Assembly (NCBI RefSeq): GCF_003268675.1
Contig: NZ_CP029378.1
Span: 5,146,001 to 5,210,000 of the forward strand
Origin: Streptomyces bacillaris
Lineage (GTDB): Bacteria; Actinomycetota; Actinomycetes; Streptomycetales; Streptomycetaceae
Direction of reading: 5' to 3'
DNA length: 64,000 nucleotides
The position numbers and the translations under genes are program-made. Numbering within the stretch: position 1 is the stretch's first letter; each line of letters opens with the position of its first letter. Under the pieces are notes generated by a model. The model made no database searches and was not told the DNA's origin. It saw only the letters and a list, made by a program, of their open reading frames with translations. Shown here in pieces: positions 36,750-45,390 of this stretch.

Positions 36750-36859
36750 ACGGCCCGCACCACCGCCCGCACGGCTGTTCGCACCACCGCTCGCACGGCT
36801 GTCCGCACCACAGCCCGTACCACCACCCGCACGGCTGTCCGCACCACAGCCCGTACCCC
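36750..36859. repeat. minisatellite of GCACGGCTGTCCGCACCAC-type units
   Basis: Four to five imperfect tandem units of 24-48 bases (CGGCTGTCCGCACCACAGCC and variants) fill the gap between the LAXTG gene and the GntR gene. Confidence 0.65.
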
Positions 36860-36920
36860 AGGCCACCGGCCGACCAGGGCCCGCACCTGCCCGTTCACCT
36901 GGATCTGCCAGGATCGGGCG

Positions 36921-37694
36921 GTGGACTACCCGAACGACCAGGCACCTGGCGCACCGATCCGCTCCGGCATCCCGGAGCACGGCCGTATCCCCAAGTACTA
37001 CGCGGTCAAGGCCCGGATCTCCCTCCTCCTCGACGAGCTGGGCGAGGGCGGGCTCCTGCCCACCGAGCGGGATCTCGCCCTGCAGCACGAGGTGTCGCGC
37101 GAGACCGTCCGCCAGGCGCTGCGCGAACTCCTGCTGGAGGGGCGGCTGCGGAGGCAGGGGCGGGGCACCGTCGTCGCCGGGCCCAAGCTGGAGCAGCCGC
37201 TCTCGCTCGCCAGCTACACCGAGGGGGTCCGCCGCCAGGGCAGGCGCCCCGGCCGCCATCTCATCGGGCTGGAACGCTTCCCCTGCCCCGCCCCGCTCGC
37301 CGCCGAGATCGCGGTGGCGCCGGGCGAACCCGTCTGGCACCTGGAGCGGGTGCTGCTCGCCGACGACGAGCGGGTCGGGCTGGAGAGCACGTACGTCACC
37401 GTCGCCCGACTCCCGCGCCTGGACACGGAGTTCGACCCGGACTCCTCCTTCTACGGCTACCTGCGCGAGCGGCTCGGCATCGCGTTCGGGGATGCCGACG
37501 AGCGGATCGAGACCGTACTCGCCACGCCCCGCGAGGCCCTGCTCATCGGGACCCCGCCCGCCCTGCCGATGCTCCTGCTCCACCGGCTCTCCCGGGACAC
37601 GGAGGGGCGCCCGGTGGAGCGGGTGCGGACGCTGTTCCGGGGGGACCGGTTCTCCTTCACCACGCACCTGGGCGGCGGTGACGAGGGGCGCTGA
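36921..37694 (+). CDS. GntR/UTRA-family regulator of the phosphonate genes
   Basis: A 257-residue HutC-type repressor. The GntR winged helix is at about 25-90 (LPTERDLALQHEVSRETVRQ), followed by a UTRA effector-binding domain (SLASYTEGVRRQGRRPGR, ERVLLADDERVGLESTYV). GTG at 36921 has AGGA a few bases before it. It directly precedes the phosphonate operon, and a shared operator-like sequence lies before 37856 and before 43772, so it probably represses both units until a phosphonate-derived ligand is present. Confidence 0.88.
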   Translation: MDYPNDQAPGAPIRSGIPEHGRIPKYYAVKARISLLLDELGEGGLLPTERDLALQHEVSRETVRQALRELLLEGRLRRQGRGTVVAGPKLEQPLSLASYTEGVRRQGRRPGRHLIGLERFPCPAPLAAEIAVAPGEPVWHLERVLLADDERVGLESTYVTVARLPRLDTEFDPDSSFYGYLRERLGIAFGDADERIETVLATPREALLIGTPPALPMLLLHRLSRDTEGRPVERVRTLFRGDRFSFTTHLGGGDEGR

Positions 37695-37763
37695 GGCGGG
37701 CGGAAGCCCCGGAGCGGGTCCCTCTCCTCCAGCGGCGGCGAAGAGAGATTCGGTAACGAAAAG

Positions 37764-37784
37764 ATAACGGGTCTAGTCCAAACT
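37764..37784 (+). promoter_or_regulatory. candidate GntR operator before the phosphonate operon
   Basis: ATAACGGGTCTAGTCCAAAC lies 72-92 bases upstream of the FAD oxidoreductase start. It shares TAACGGGTCT-GTCCA with a site at 43692-43711, and resembles the GGTCTAGACC core bound by HutC-type GntR proteins. Confidence 0.55.
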
Positions 37785-37855
37785 TGAGGGGTCGTTCACC
37801 ATCTCGTTGTCGACCGGATGTGTCCGTGACACCCGTCCCGAGGAGCGTGGCCGCC

Positions 37856-38980
37856 GTGAGAGTCATCGTCGTAGGAGCCGGCGTGGTGGGAACCATGCAC
37901 GCCTGGCACGCAGTCAGCCGCGGCCACGAGGTCGTACAGATCGAGCGCGAGAGCGAGGCGCGCGGGGCATCGCTCCGCAATTTCGGACAGATTTGGGTCA
38001 GCGGCCGGGCCGGTGGCGAGGAGCTGGAAACCGCCCTGCGGGCACGGGGGCTGTGGGAGGGGATCGGGCGGCGGGTGCCGGGACTCGGCTTCCGGGCCTG
38101 CGGTTCGCTCACCCCGCTGCGGACCCCCGCCGAAGCCGCCGTCGCCGAGGCCGCCGTCGCCCGGCCGGACGCCGCCGCGCGCGGCTACAAGCTGCTCACC
38201 GCCGGGGAGGCCCGCGCCCTCAACCCCGCCCTGCGCGGGGAGTTCACCGCCGCCCTGTGGTGCGAGCGGGACGCGGCGGTCGAGCCGCGCACCGCCCAAC
38301 TCGCTCTGAAGCAGCAGCTGCTGGCCTCGGGGCGGTACACCTACCTCGGCGGCCGTGAGGTCCGCGAGGTCGTCGGTAGCGCCGCCGTGCGCGACGACCA
38401 CGGTGACGTCCACACCGGGGATGCCGTGATCCTCGCGACCGGGGCCTGGCTCGGCGGGCTCGTCCGCGAGCTGGCCGGTCCCGACCTGCCCGTCCGCCGC
38501 GTCCGCCTCCAGATGATGCAGACCGACCCGCTCGGTGAGCCCCTCACCACCTCGGTCGCGGACGCCGACAGCTTCCGCTACTACCCCGCGTACCGCGGCG
38601 AGGCCCTCGACGCCCTCAATGCCCACCAGCCGCAGGACCCGGTCGCCGCCGAACACCGCATGCAACTCCTCATGGTCCAGCGGAACGACGGCGGGCTCAC
38701 CATCGGGGACACCCACGAGTACGAGCACCCCTTCGCCTTCGACACCGTCGAGGAGCCGTACGAGCACCTCACCCGGGTCGTCGAGGCCTTCCTCGGCCGG
38801 CCCCTGCCGCGCATCCGGCACCGCTGGGCGGGCGTCTACGCCCAGTGCACCGACACCTCACGCGTCGTCCACCGCCAACAGGTGGCCGACGGGGTCTGGC
38901 TGGTGACCGGACCCGGCGGGCGCGGCATGACGTGCTCACCCGCCATCGCCGAAACGACCGCAGACCAACTGGGCTGGTGA
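37856..38980 (+). CDS. FAD-dependent oxidoreductase of the phosphonate-linked type (TIGR03364-like)
   Basis: A 374-residue DAO-fold flavoenzyme. The FAD-binding start is RVIVVGAGVVGTMHAWHAV, followed by SLRNFGQIWVSG, which is distinctive of the family found beside phosphonate genes, and a C-terminal WLVTGPGGRGMTCSPAIAE. Family knowledge and context suggest oxidation of an aminoethylphosphonate or its N-methyl form to phosphonoacetaldehyde, the substrate of the next enzyme. GTG at 37856 gives the Rossmann start at once; GAGGAG lies 11 bases upstream. The spacing of five bases to the next start shows an operon. Confidence 0.85.
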   Translation: MRVIVVGAGVVGTMHAWHAVSRGHEVVQIERESEARGASLRNFGQIWVSGRAGGEELETALRARGLWEGIGRRVPGLGFRACGSLTPLRTPAEAAVAEAAVARPDAAARGYKLLTAGEARALNPALRGEFTAALWCERDAAVEPRTAQLALKQQLLASGRYTYLGGREVREVVGSAAVRDDHGDVHTGDAVILATGAWLGGLVRELAGPDLPVRRVRLQMMQTDPLGEPLTTSVADADSFRYYPAYRGEALDALNAHQPQDPVAAEHRMQLLMVQRNDGGLTIGDTHEYEHPFAFDTVEEPYEHLTRVVEAFLGRPLPRIRHRWAGVYAQCTDTSRVVHRQQVADGVWLVTGPGGRGMTCSPAIAETTADQLGW

Positions 38981-38985
38981 ACCAC

Positions 38986-39699
38986 ATGACTTCAGCGACA
39001 CCCACGACCGGCAACCCCTTCGGCCTCGTCGTCCTCGACATGGCCGGCACCACCGTCGCCGACGGCGGTCTCGTCGAACAGGCCTTCTCCGCCGCCGCCG
39101 AACGCCTCGGTGTGAAGCCGGGATCGGGAGAGCATGAGCGCCAACTCTCCTACGTGCGCGCCACCATGGGCGAGTCGAAGATCTCCGTCTTCCGCCACCT
39201 CTTCGGAGAGGAGGAGAAGGCCCAGTACGCCAACACCGCCTTCGAGGAGGCGTACGGGGCCCTCGTCGACGGCGGCCGCATCGCCCCGGTCCCCGGGGCG
39301 CGGGAAGCCGTCGAGCGGCTCACCTCCGAAGGCCGTACCGTCGTCCTGACCACCGGGTTCGCCCGCACCACCCAGGACGCCATCCTCACCGCCCTCGGCT
39401 GGCAGGACCTCGTCCCCCTCACTCTCTGCCCCGCCGACGCGGGCGGCCGGGGGCGCCCCTACCCCGACATGGTCCTGGCCGCCTTCCTGCGCACGCGTGC
39501 CGTGGACGACGTCCGCCGGATCGCGGTGGCGGGGGACACCTCGTACGACATGCTCAGCGGCGCACGGTCCGGTGCCGGGCTCGTCGCGGGCGTCCTCACC
39601 GGGGCCCACGACCGCGGCCGGCTGGAGCGGTCCGGGGCCACCCATGTCCTCGGCTCCGTCGTGGAGCTGCCGGACCTCATCGCCCGGGCCGAGGCATGA
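38986..39699 (+). CDS. phosphonatase-like HAD hydrolase
   Basis: A 237-residue HAD enzyme resembling phosphonoacetaldehyde hydrolase. The nucleophile Asp18 lies in LDMAGTTVADGG, where the alanine replaces the usual second aspartate as in PhnX. MGESK (61-65) has the spacing of the PhnX Schiff-base lysine motif, GRPYPDMV is PhnX-like, and AGDTSYDM is the acidic motif. It would split phosphonoacetaldehyde into acetaldehyde and phosphate. The ATG at 38986 follows GGTGA at the end of the previous gene. Confidence 0.86.
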   Translation: MTSATPTTGNPFGLVVLDMAGTTVADGGLVEQAFSAAAERLGVKPGSGEHERQLSYVRATMGESKISVFRHLFGEEEKAQYANTAFEEAYGALVDGGRIAPVPGAREAVERLTSEGRTVVLTTGFARTTQDAILTALGWQDLVPLTLCPADAGGRGRPYPDMVLAAFLRTRAVDDVRRIAVAGDTSYDMLSGARSGAGLVAGVLTGAHDRGRLERSGATHVLGSVVELPDLIARAEA

Positions 39700-40808
39700 G
39701 CACCGAGACCACCCCCATAGCCCCCGTCACCCCCGCCCCCGGCGGCGTCCGGTTCGACGGCGTCAGCGTCGCGTACGGGGAGAACACCGTCCTGGACCGG
39801 CTCGACCTCACCGTCGAAGCGGGCGAGGTCATGGCCCTCCTCGGGCCCTCCGGCTCCGGCAAGACCACCGCCCTCCGTGCCGTCGCCGGTTTCGTCCGCC
39901 CCGCCTCCGGGCGCGTGTACATCGGCGGCCGTGACGTCACCCAACTCCCGCCCCACCAGAGGGGCATCGGGATGGTCGTCCAGCAGTACGCGCTCTTCCC
40001 GCACCTCAAGGTGAAGGACAACGTCGCCTTCGGCCTCAAGGCCCACCGCACGCCCCGGGACGAGATCGCCGGGCGGGTGGCCGAGGCCCTCGAACTCGTC
40101 GGCATGGCCGCGTACGCCACCCGCTACCCCCGCGAACTCTCCGGCGGCCAGCAGCAGCGCGTCGCCATCGCCCGCGCGCTGGCCATCCGCCCCGGCGTCC
40201 TCCTCCTCGACGAACCGCTCTCCGCGCTCGACGCCCGGCTCCGCTCCGGGATGCTCGCCGAACTCGCCCGCCTCCACCGCGAGTTGCCCGACGTCTCCAT
40301 CCTGTACGTCACCCACGACCAGGTCGAGGCGCTCACCCTGGCCGACCGCATCGCCGTCATGGACCGCGCCCGGCTCCAGGACTGCGGCACCCCCGAGGAG
40401 CTGTACCGCCGACCCCGTACGGAGTTCACCGCCTCGTTCGTCGGCAACGCCAACCTGCTCCCGGTCACCGTCACCGGACCGGGGCGCGTGGACCTGGCGG
40501 GCGCGGCCTTCGACGTCCCCACCCTCACCGCCACCCCCGGCGCCACCGCCACCCTCTGCGTCCGGCCGCACCTCGTCGGCCTCGGCCCCGGGCCCAACGC
40601 GCTCACCGGCACGGTCACCGAGGTCCAGTGGCGCGGCTCCACCCACCGCGTCCACGCGGACGTCGACGGCCACCCCCTCATGGCCGACCTCCGCGAACTG
40701 CGCGAGCCCCCGGCCCTCGGCGCCCCGGTCACCCTGCACTTCGCGGCGGAGGACGCCGTGCTGCTCCCGGCGGGCGCGGCGCGTGAGCGGGAGGTGGCCG
40801 GTGGCTAG
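39696..40808 (+). CDS. phosphonate-type ABC transporter ATP-binding protein
   Basis: A 370-residue ATPase with a C-terminal TOBE-like domain, as in the 2-aminoethylphosphonate importers. Walker A is GPSGSGKTT, the Q-loop is in VVQQYALFPH, the signature is ELSGGQQQR and Walker B is VLLLDEPLSALD. The ATG overlaps the previous stop (ATGA). It energises uptake through the two permeases that follow. Confidence 0.9.
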   Translation: MSTETTPIAPVTPAPGGVRFDGVSVAYGENTVLDRLDLTVEAGEVMALLGPSGSGKTTALRAVAGFVRPASGRVYIGGRDVTQLPPHQRGIGMVVQQYALFPHLKVKDNVAFGLKAHRTPRDEIAGRVAEALELVGMAAYATRYPRELSGGQQQRVAIARALAIRPGVLLLDEPLSALDARLRSGMLAELARLHRELPDVSILYVTHDQVEALTLADRIAVMDRARLQDCGTPEELYRRPRTEFTASFVGNANLLPVTVTGPGRVDLAGAAFDVPTLTATPGATATLCVRPHLVGLGPGPNALTGTVTEVQWRGSTHRVHADVDGHPLMADLRELREPPALGAPVTLHFAAEDAVLLPAGAAREREVAGG

Positions 40809-41712
40809 CACCGCGACCCTCCACCGGAAGCCACCGGACCCGCCCTCCGCCCCCAGCGCCACCCCGGCCGCACCACGCCGCACCGCCCTCCCCACCTGGG
40901 TCTGGGCCCTCCCGCCCGTCCTCGTCCTCGCGCTCGGTTTCCTCTACCCGCTGGCCCTGGTCGTCCGGCAGTCCTTCACCCCGGAGTCGCTGGACGAAGG
41001 CGGCGCCTCCCTCGCCCCCTACGCCGAGGTCTTCGCCTCCGCCGCGTTCCGCGAGGCGCTCACCACCACCGTCTGGCTCGCGGTCGGCGCCACCGTCGGC
41101 TGTCTGGTCCTCGGCTTCGCCCTCGCCCTGGTCATCGCCTTCGTGCCGTTCCCCGGCGGCAAGGCGGTCGCCCGGTTCATCGACGTCTTCCTCTCCTTCC
41201 CGTCCTTCCTCATCACGCTCGCCCTGCTCTTCATCTACGGGTCGGTCGGGATGGCCAACGGCGCCTGGACGGGCGTCACCGGAGCCGCCGAAGGGCCCTT
41301 CCACTTCCTCACCACCCCCTGGGGCGTCCTGCTCGCGGAGATCACGTACTTCACGCCCTTCGTGATGCGCCCGCTGCTCGCCGCGTTCTCCCAACTCGAC
41401 ACCGCCCAGCTGGAAGTGGCCTCGTCGCTCGGCGCCGGACCGCTGCGGATCGTGCGGCAGGTGATCCTGCCCGAGGCGCTCCCCGCGCTCGCGGCGGGCG
41501 GCAGCCTCGTCCTGGTGCTCTGCCTCAACGAGTTCGGGATCGTCCTGTTCACCGGGGCGAAAGGGGTCACGACCCTGCCGACGCTCGTCTACAGCAAGGC
41601 GATCCTGGAGTCGGACTACCCGGCCGCCTGTGTCGTCGCCGTCGTCAACGTCGTTCTCTCCGTGGGCCTTTACAGCCTGTACCGGGTGGTGAGCCGTCGT
41701 GCTGGTGCATAG
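40801..41712 (+). CDS. phosphonate-type ABC transporter permease
   Basis: A 303-residue permease of the six-helix type I importer family. A proline-rich cytoplasmic N-terminus (1-30) precedes the helices; the EAA loop that contacts the ATPase is EVASSLGAGPLRIVRQVILP. GTG at 40801 lies eight bases inside the ATPase gene and has GGGAGG ahead of it. Confidence 0.88.
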   Translation: MASTATLHRKPPDPPSAPSATPAAPRRTALPTWVWALPPVLVLALGFLYPLALVVRQSFTPESLDEGGASLAPYAEVFASAAFREALTTTVWLAVGATVGCLVLGFALALVIAFVPFPGGKAVARFIDVFLSFPSFLITLALLFIYGSVGMANGAWTGVTGAAEGPFHFLTTPWGVLLAEITYFTPFVMRPLLAAFSQLDTAQLEVASSLGAGPLRIVRQVILPEALPALAAGGSLVLVLCLNEFGIVLFTGAKGVTTLPTLVYSKAILESDYPAACVVAVVNVVLSVGLYSLYRVVSRRAGA

Positions 41713-42496
41713 CCGTACGGGGAAGTGGGCCACCTGGTCCGCGTTCGCACTCCTCTTCGTGCCGCTCTTCGCGGTGCCCCTCCTCGTCATCCTCGCCGCC
41801 TCCTTCTCGACCAACTGGTCCGGCGCCCTCCCCTCCGGCCCCACCGCCACCCGCTATGCCGCCGCGACCAGTGGCGACTCCCTCAAGGCGCTCACCACCA
41901 GCCTGGTCACGGCCGTCTGCGCCAGCGTGCTGGCCCTGGTGCTCGGCGGCTGGGCGGCGCTCGCCGCAGGCTCCCTGGGCAGGCGCGGGAAGCGGGTCCT
42001 GGACGCGCTGTTCATGCTGCCGGTCGCCGTACCGTCGGTGGTCGTCGGGCTCGCGGTGCTCGTCGCCTTCAGCCGGCCGCCGGTGCTCCTCAACGGCACC
42101 CGCTGGATCGTGATCATCGCCCATACGGTGCTGGTCACCGCCTTCGCCTACCAGTCCGTCTCGGCCGCCGCCCGGCGGCTGGACCCGATGTACGAGCAGG
42201 CCGCGGCCAGCCTCGGCGCGAGCCCCGCACGCGTCCTGTGGCGGATCAGACTGCCGCTCCTGCTGCCGTCGCTCACAGCGGCGGCCGGGCTCTGCTTCGC
42301 CCTGTCCATGGGGGAGCTGAGCGCCACGATGATGCTCTACCCGCCCGACTGGACCCCGCTGCCGGTGCACATCTTCGCCGCCACCGACCGCGGCTCGCTC
42401 TTCACGGGCGCCGCCCTCGCCGTGGTCCTGATGGGGACGACCCTCCTCGTCCTGACCGCCGTCTCCCGCATCCGGACCCGCGCCTCCTACCGCTGA
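41699..42496 (+). CDS. phosphonate-type ABC transporter permease
   Basis: A 265-residue second permease. It has six helices and an EAA loop, QAAASLGASPARVLWRIRLP. GTG at 41699 overlaps the end of the first permease gene by 14 bases, so the pair is translationally coupled and likely forms a heterodimer. Confidence 0.88.
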   Translation: MLVHSRTGKWATWSAFALLFVPLFAVPLLVILAASFSTNWSGALPSGPTATRYAAATSGDSLKALTTSLVTAVCASVLALVLGGWAALAAGSLGRRGKRVLDALFMLPVAVPSVVVGLAVLVAFSRPPVLLNGTRWIVIIAHTVLVTAFAYQSVSAAARRLDPMYEQAAASLGASPARVLWRIRLPLLLPSLTAAAGLCFALSMGELSATMMLYPPDWTPLPVHIFAATDRGSLFTGAALAVVLMGTTLLVLTAVSRIRTRASYR

Positions 42497-42542
42497 AAAC
42501 CCGGACCCCCCTTCACGTAACCGTTCCAGGAGAAGACATCCC

Positions 42543-43607
42543 ATGCGCACCCACGCCCTCAACCAGTCCCTCGCCGTTCTCGGCGCCCTCTCCCTCGCCA
42601 CCGTCACCCTCACCGCCTGCGGGGGCACCTCCGCCGCCTCCGACGAGAAGGTCGTCACCGTCTACAGCGCCGACGGCCTCAAGGGCGAGAACGGCGACGG
42701 CTGGTACGACAAGGTCTTCAAGGAGTTCGAGAAGGAGACCGGCATCAAGGTCAAGTACGTGGAGGGCGGCTCCGGCGAGATGGTGCAGCGCGCCGTCCGC
42801 GAGAAGTCCAACACCCAGGCCGATGTGCTCGTCACCCTCCCGCCCTTCATCCAGCAGGCCGACGCCAAGGGGCTCCTCGCGGCGTACGAGCCGAAGGGTG
42901 CCGACCAGGTCGACGCGGCGGACAAGGCGCCCGACGCCAAGTGGACCTCCGTCGTGAACAACTACTTCGGCTTCATCTACAACAAGAAGCGGCTCGCGGA
43001 CCCGCCCCGCACCTGGGAGGAGCTGCTGGACCCGTCGTACAAGGAGAAGATCCAGTACTCCACCCCCGGCGTCGCGGGCGACGGCACCGCCGTCCTCATC
43101 AAGGCGATGCACGACTTCGGCGGCAAGGAACCCGCGATGGAGTACCTCAAGCGGCTCCAGACCAACAACGTCGGCCCCTCCGCCTCCACCGGCAAGCTCG
43201 CCCCCAAGGTCGACAAGGGCGAACTGCTCGTCGCCAACGGGGACGTACAGATGAACTACGCCCAGTCCAAGGACATGCCGAACCTCGCCATCTGGTTCCC
43301 CGCCAAGGGCGACGGGAAGCCCACCAGCTTCGCCCTGCCGTACGCGGCCGGGCTGCTGGCGAAGGCCCCGCACAGCGAGAACGGCAAGAAGCTGCTCGAC
43401 TTCCTCCTCTCGGAGACGGCCCAGCGCGATGTCAGCGCGGTCGGCGGCGGGTTCGCCGCCCGTAAGGACATCAAGGCCACCGACGCCAACGCCACCGAAC
43501 TCAACGGCCTGTTGGAGGGCGTGGAGATCTTCGAGCCGGACTGGGCGGACATCGGCACCAACCTGGACACGTACATCGACGCCTGGAAGACGGCCACCGG
43601 CAGCTGA
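42543..43607 (+). CDS. phosphonate-type ABC transporter substrate-binding lipoprotein
   Basis: A 354-residue solute-binding lipoprotein. The signal ends in the lipobox LTAC with cysteine 26, followed by a periplasmic-binding fold similar to iron/thiamine/aminoethylphosphonate binders (VVTVYSADGLKGENGDGWYD, VNNYFGFIYNKKRL). GGAG lies ahead of the ATG. It delivers the phosphonate to the permeases and ends the transcript before a 164-base gap. Confidence 0.9.
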   Translation: MRTHALNQSLAVLGALSLATVTLTACGGTSAASDEKVVTVYSADGLKGENGDGWYDKVFKEFEKETGIKVKYVEGGSGEMVQRAVREKSNTQADVLVTLPPFIQQADAKGLLAAYEPKGADQVDAADKAPDAKWTSVVNNYFGFIYNKKRLADPPRTWEELLDPSYKEKIQYSTPGVAGDGTAVLIKAMHDFGGKEPAMEYLKRLQTNNVGPSASTGKLAPKVDKGELLVANGDVQMNYAQSKDMPNLAIWFPAKGDGKPTSFALPYAAGLLAKAPHSENGKKLLDFLLSETAQRDVSAVGGGFAARKDIKATDANATELNGLLEGVEIFEPDWADIGTNLDTYIDAWKTATGS

Positions 43608-43691
43608 CCGGTCACCTTTCGGCCACGGACCCCTGCCAAGGTCACATCCCGCACCGCAAAGCCCTGGACTCCGCCCATTTGTCTCGCAAAG

Positions 43692-43711
43692 GTAACGGGT
43701 CTGGTCCAGAA
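43692..43711 (+). promoter_or_regulatory. second candidate GntR operator
   Basis: GTAACGGGTCTGGTCCAGAA lies 61-80 bases before the phosphodiesterase start and contains the perfect dyad TCTGGTCCAGA. It matches the site at 37764-37784 closely, so the phosphodiesterase gene is probably in the same regulon. Confidence 0.55.
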
Positions 43712-43771
43712 GCGAGTTGCAGCAAGCCCCCGCACCAACCCCCGTGTCACCGTCCCCCTCTGGAGGATCAC

Positions 43772-45316
43772 GTGTCCCGAACCGTCTCCCGGCGCTCCGT
43801 GCTCGCCACCACCGCCGCCGCGGCCACCGTCGCCGCCGTCGGCCCCCTCGCCACCGCCGCCACCGCGTACGCCGCTCCGCCCACGCTCCCCAACGGCACC
43901 AGCAAGGACAAGGTGCTCGTCGTCGGCATCGACGGCCTGCGCCACGACGTCATCGCCGCCGCCAACGCCCCCCACCTCAAGGGGATGATGGTGAACGGCA
44001 CGTACGGCACCTCGCTGCTGTACGCCAACCCCATGGCCGCCACCTCCTCCGGCCCCGGCTGGTCGACGATCTCCACCGGTGTCTGGCCCGACAAGCACGG
44101 GGTGAAGGACAACTCCTTCGCCGGCAAGAACTACACGCGCTACCCCGGCTTCCTCGCCCGCCTCGCCCAGGTCCGCCCCGAACTCTCCACCTACGCGGCC
44201 GTCGACTGGAAGCCCCTGGACGCCCAGGGCACCGTCACCGCGGGCGCCGACGCCAAGCTCGTCCTCGACGGCGACCGCGACGGCTACACCGGCCACGACG
44301 CCACCATCGCCGCCGACACCGAGTCGGTCCTGCGCCACCAGAACCCGGACGTCGTCTTCGCCTACCTCGGCCAGGTCGACATCGTCGGCCACAACCTCGG
44401 CGCGGCCCACGCCCAGTACCGCGCCGCGATCGACACCGTCGACGGCTACCTGGGCCGCTTCCTCGCCGCGATCAAGGCCCGCCCGAGCCACTCCACCGAG
44501 CGGTGGACGGTCATCGTCGCCACCGACCACGGACACACCAACGCCGGTGGCCACGGTGGCAGTTCCATCGAGGAGCGGCGCACCTTCGTCCTCGCCCAGG
44601 GCCCCGGCATCGCCGCCGGTGCCACCCCGGGAGACACCCGGCTCGTCGATGTCGCCGCCACCGTCTTCAAGCAGCTCGGCATCGTCCCCGACCCCGCCTG
44701 GGGCCTGGACGGCAAGCCGATCCAGGAGCGCTCCACCGACCCCTTCGAGGCCCTGTACCCGTCACTCGCCGGCCGGGCCGACGAGACCGGCATCCCGGCC
44801 GGGGTGCTCGGCTGGACCCACACCGCGCCCAGCGGCTGGTCGGTCATCAACTCCGCGATGGGCACCGGGGGAGTGGCCGAGTGGCGCGGCTGGGCCTTCG
44901 CCACCGACGAGTTCTGGAGCCGCACCCAGCGCGACCAGTCCCGTGAGCTGAACGTCCGCGCGCGCGGGATCTTCGCGGTGGCCGACTCCGACGAGTGGGA
45001 CGACAAGGCATCGTCGGGCCGGTTCGACTCGACGCTGGTCACCCCGGCGTACGCGGTCGGCGGCAAGTCCTCCGTGACGCTGGACTTCACCACCCTCTAC
45101 CGCCCGGAGGGCAGCCAGACCGCCCGTGTTCTGGCCTCCTGGAACGGCGGCACCCCGACCGTCGTGCGCACCTACACCACCGAGGTCATCTCCCAGCCGC
45201 AGTCGCTGAACCTCGCCGTCCCGGCCGGGGCGACCAACGTGAGCTTCCGGTTCCACTACACCGGCAGCAACAACTGGTACTGGGTGATCGACGGGGTCAA
45301 GATCAGCGTCGGCTAA
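43772..45316 (+). CDS. Tat-exported alkaline phosphatase superfamily phosphodiesterase
   Basis: A 514-residue secreted enzyme of the type I phosphodiesterase/nucleotide pyrophosphatase family, which includes phosphonoacetate hydrolase. A Tat signal (SRRSVLATTAAAAT) is followed by metal-binding VGIDGLRHD, the nucleophile region SGPGWSTISTGVWPDKHGV and TDHGHTNAGGHGG. About 150 C-terminal residues form an extra beta-sandwich (TLDFTTLYRPEGSQTARVLA), perhaps a binding module. GTG at 43772 has GGAGG just upstream. It probably releases phosphate or a transportable phosphonate outside the cell. Confidence 0.85.
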   Translation: MSRTVSRRSVLATTAAAATVAAVGPLATAATAYAAPPTLPNGTSKDKVLVVGIDGLRHDVIAAANAPHLKGMMVNGTYGTSLLYANPMAATSSGPGWSTISTGVWPDKHGVKDNSFAGKNYTRYPGFLARLAQVRPELSTYAAVDWKPLDAQGTVTAGADAKLVLDGDRDGYTGHDATIAADTESVLRHQNPDVVFAYLGQVDIVGHNLGAAHAQYRAAIDTVDGYLGRFLAAIKARPSHSTERWTVIVATDHGHTNAGGHGGSSIEERRTFVLAQGPGIAAGATPGDTRLVDVAATVFKQLGIVPDPAWGLDGKPIQERSTDPFEALYPSLAGRADETGIPAGVLGWTHTAPSGWSVINSAMGTGGVAEWRGWAFATDEFWSRTQRDQSRELNVRARGIFAVADSDEWDDKASSGRFDSTLVTPAYAVGGKSSVTLDFTTLYRPEGSQTARVLASWNGGTPTVVRTYTTEVISQPQSLNLAVPAGATNVSFRFHYTGSNNWYWVIDGVKISVG

Positions 45317-45320
45317 TTAT

Positions 45321-45360
45321 GCTGGGGGTGCCGGGACGGCGTGGTCCGGGCACCCCCAGC
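45321..45360 (+). terminator. hairpin terminator after the phosphodiesterase
   Basis: A perfect 12-base-pair stem (45321-45332 with 45349-45360; GCTGGGGGTGCC) with a 16-base loop begins five bases after the stop codon, ahead of the HAD gene. Confidence 0.75.
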
Positions 45361-45390
45361 ACGCAGCACGCATGGCAGGAGTCCCCGCAC

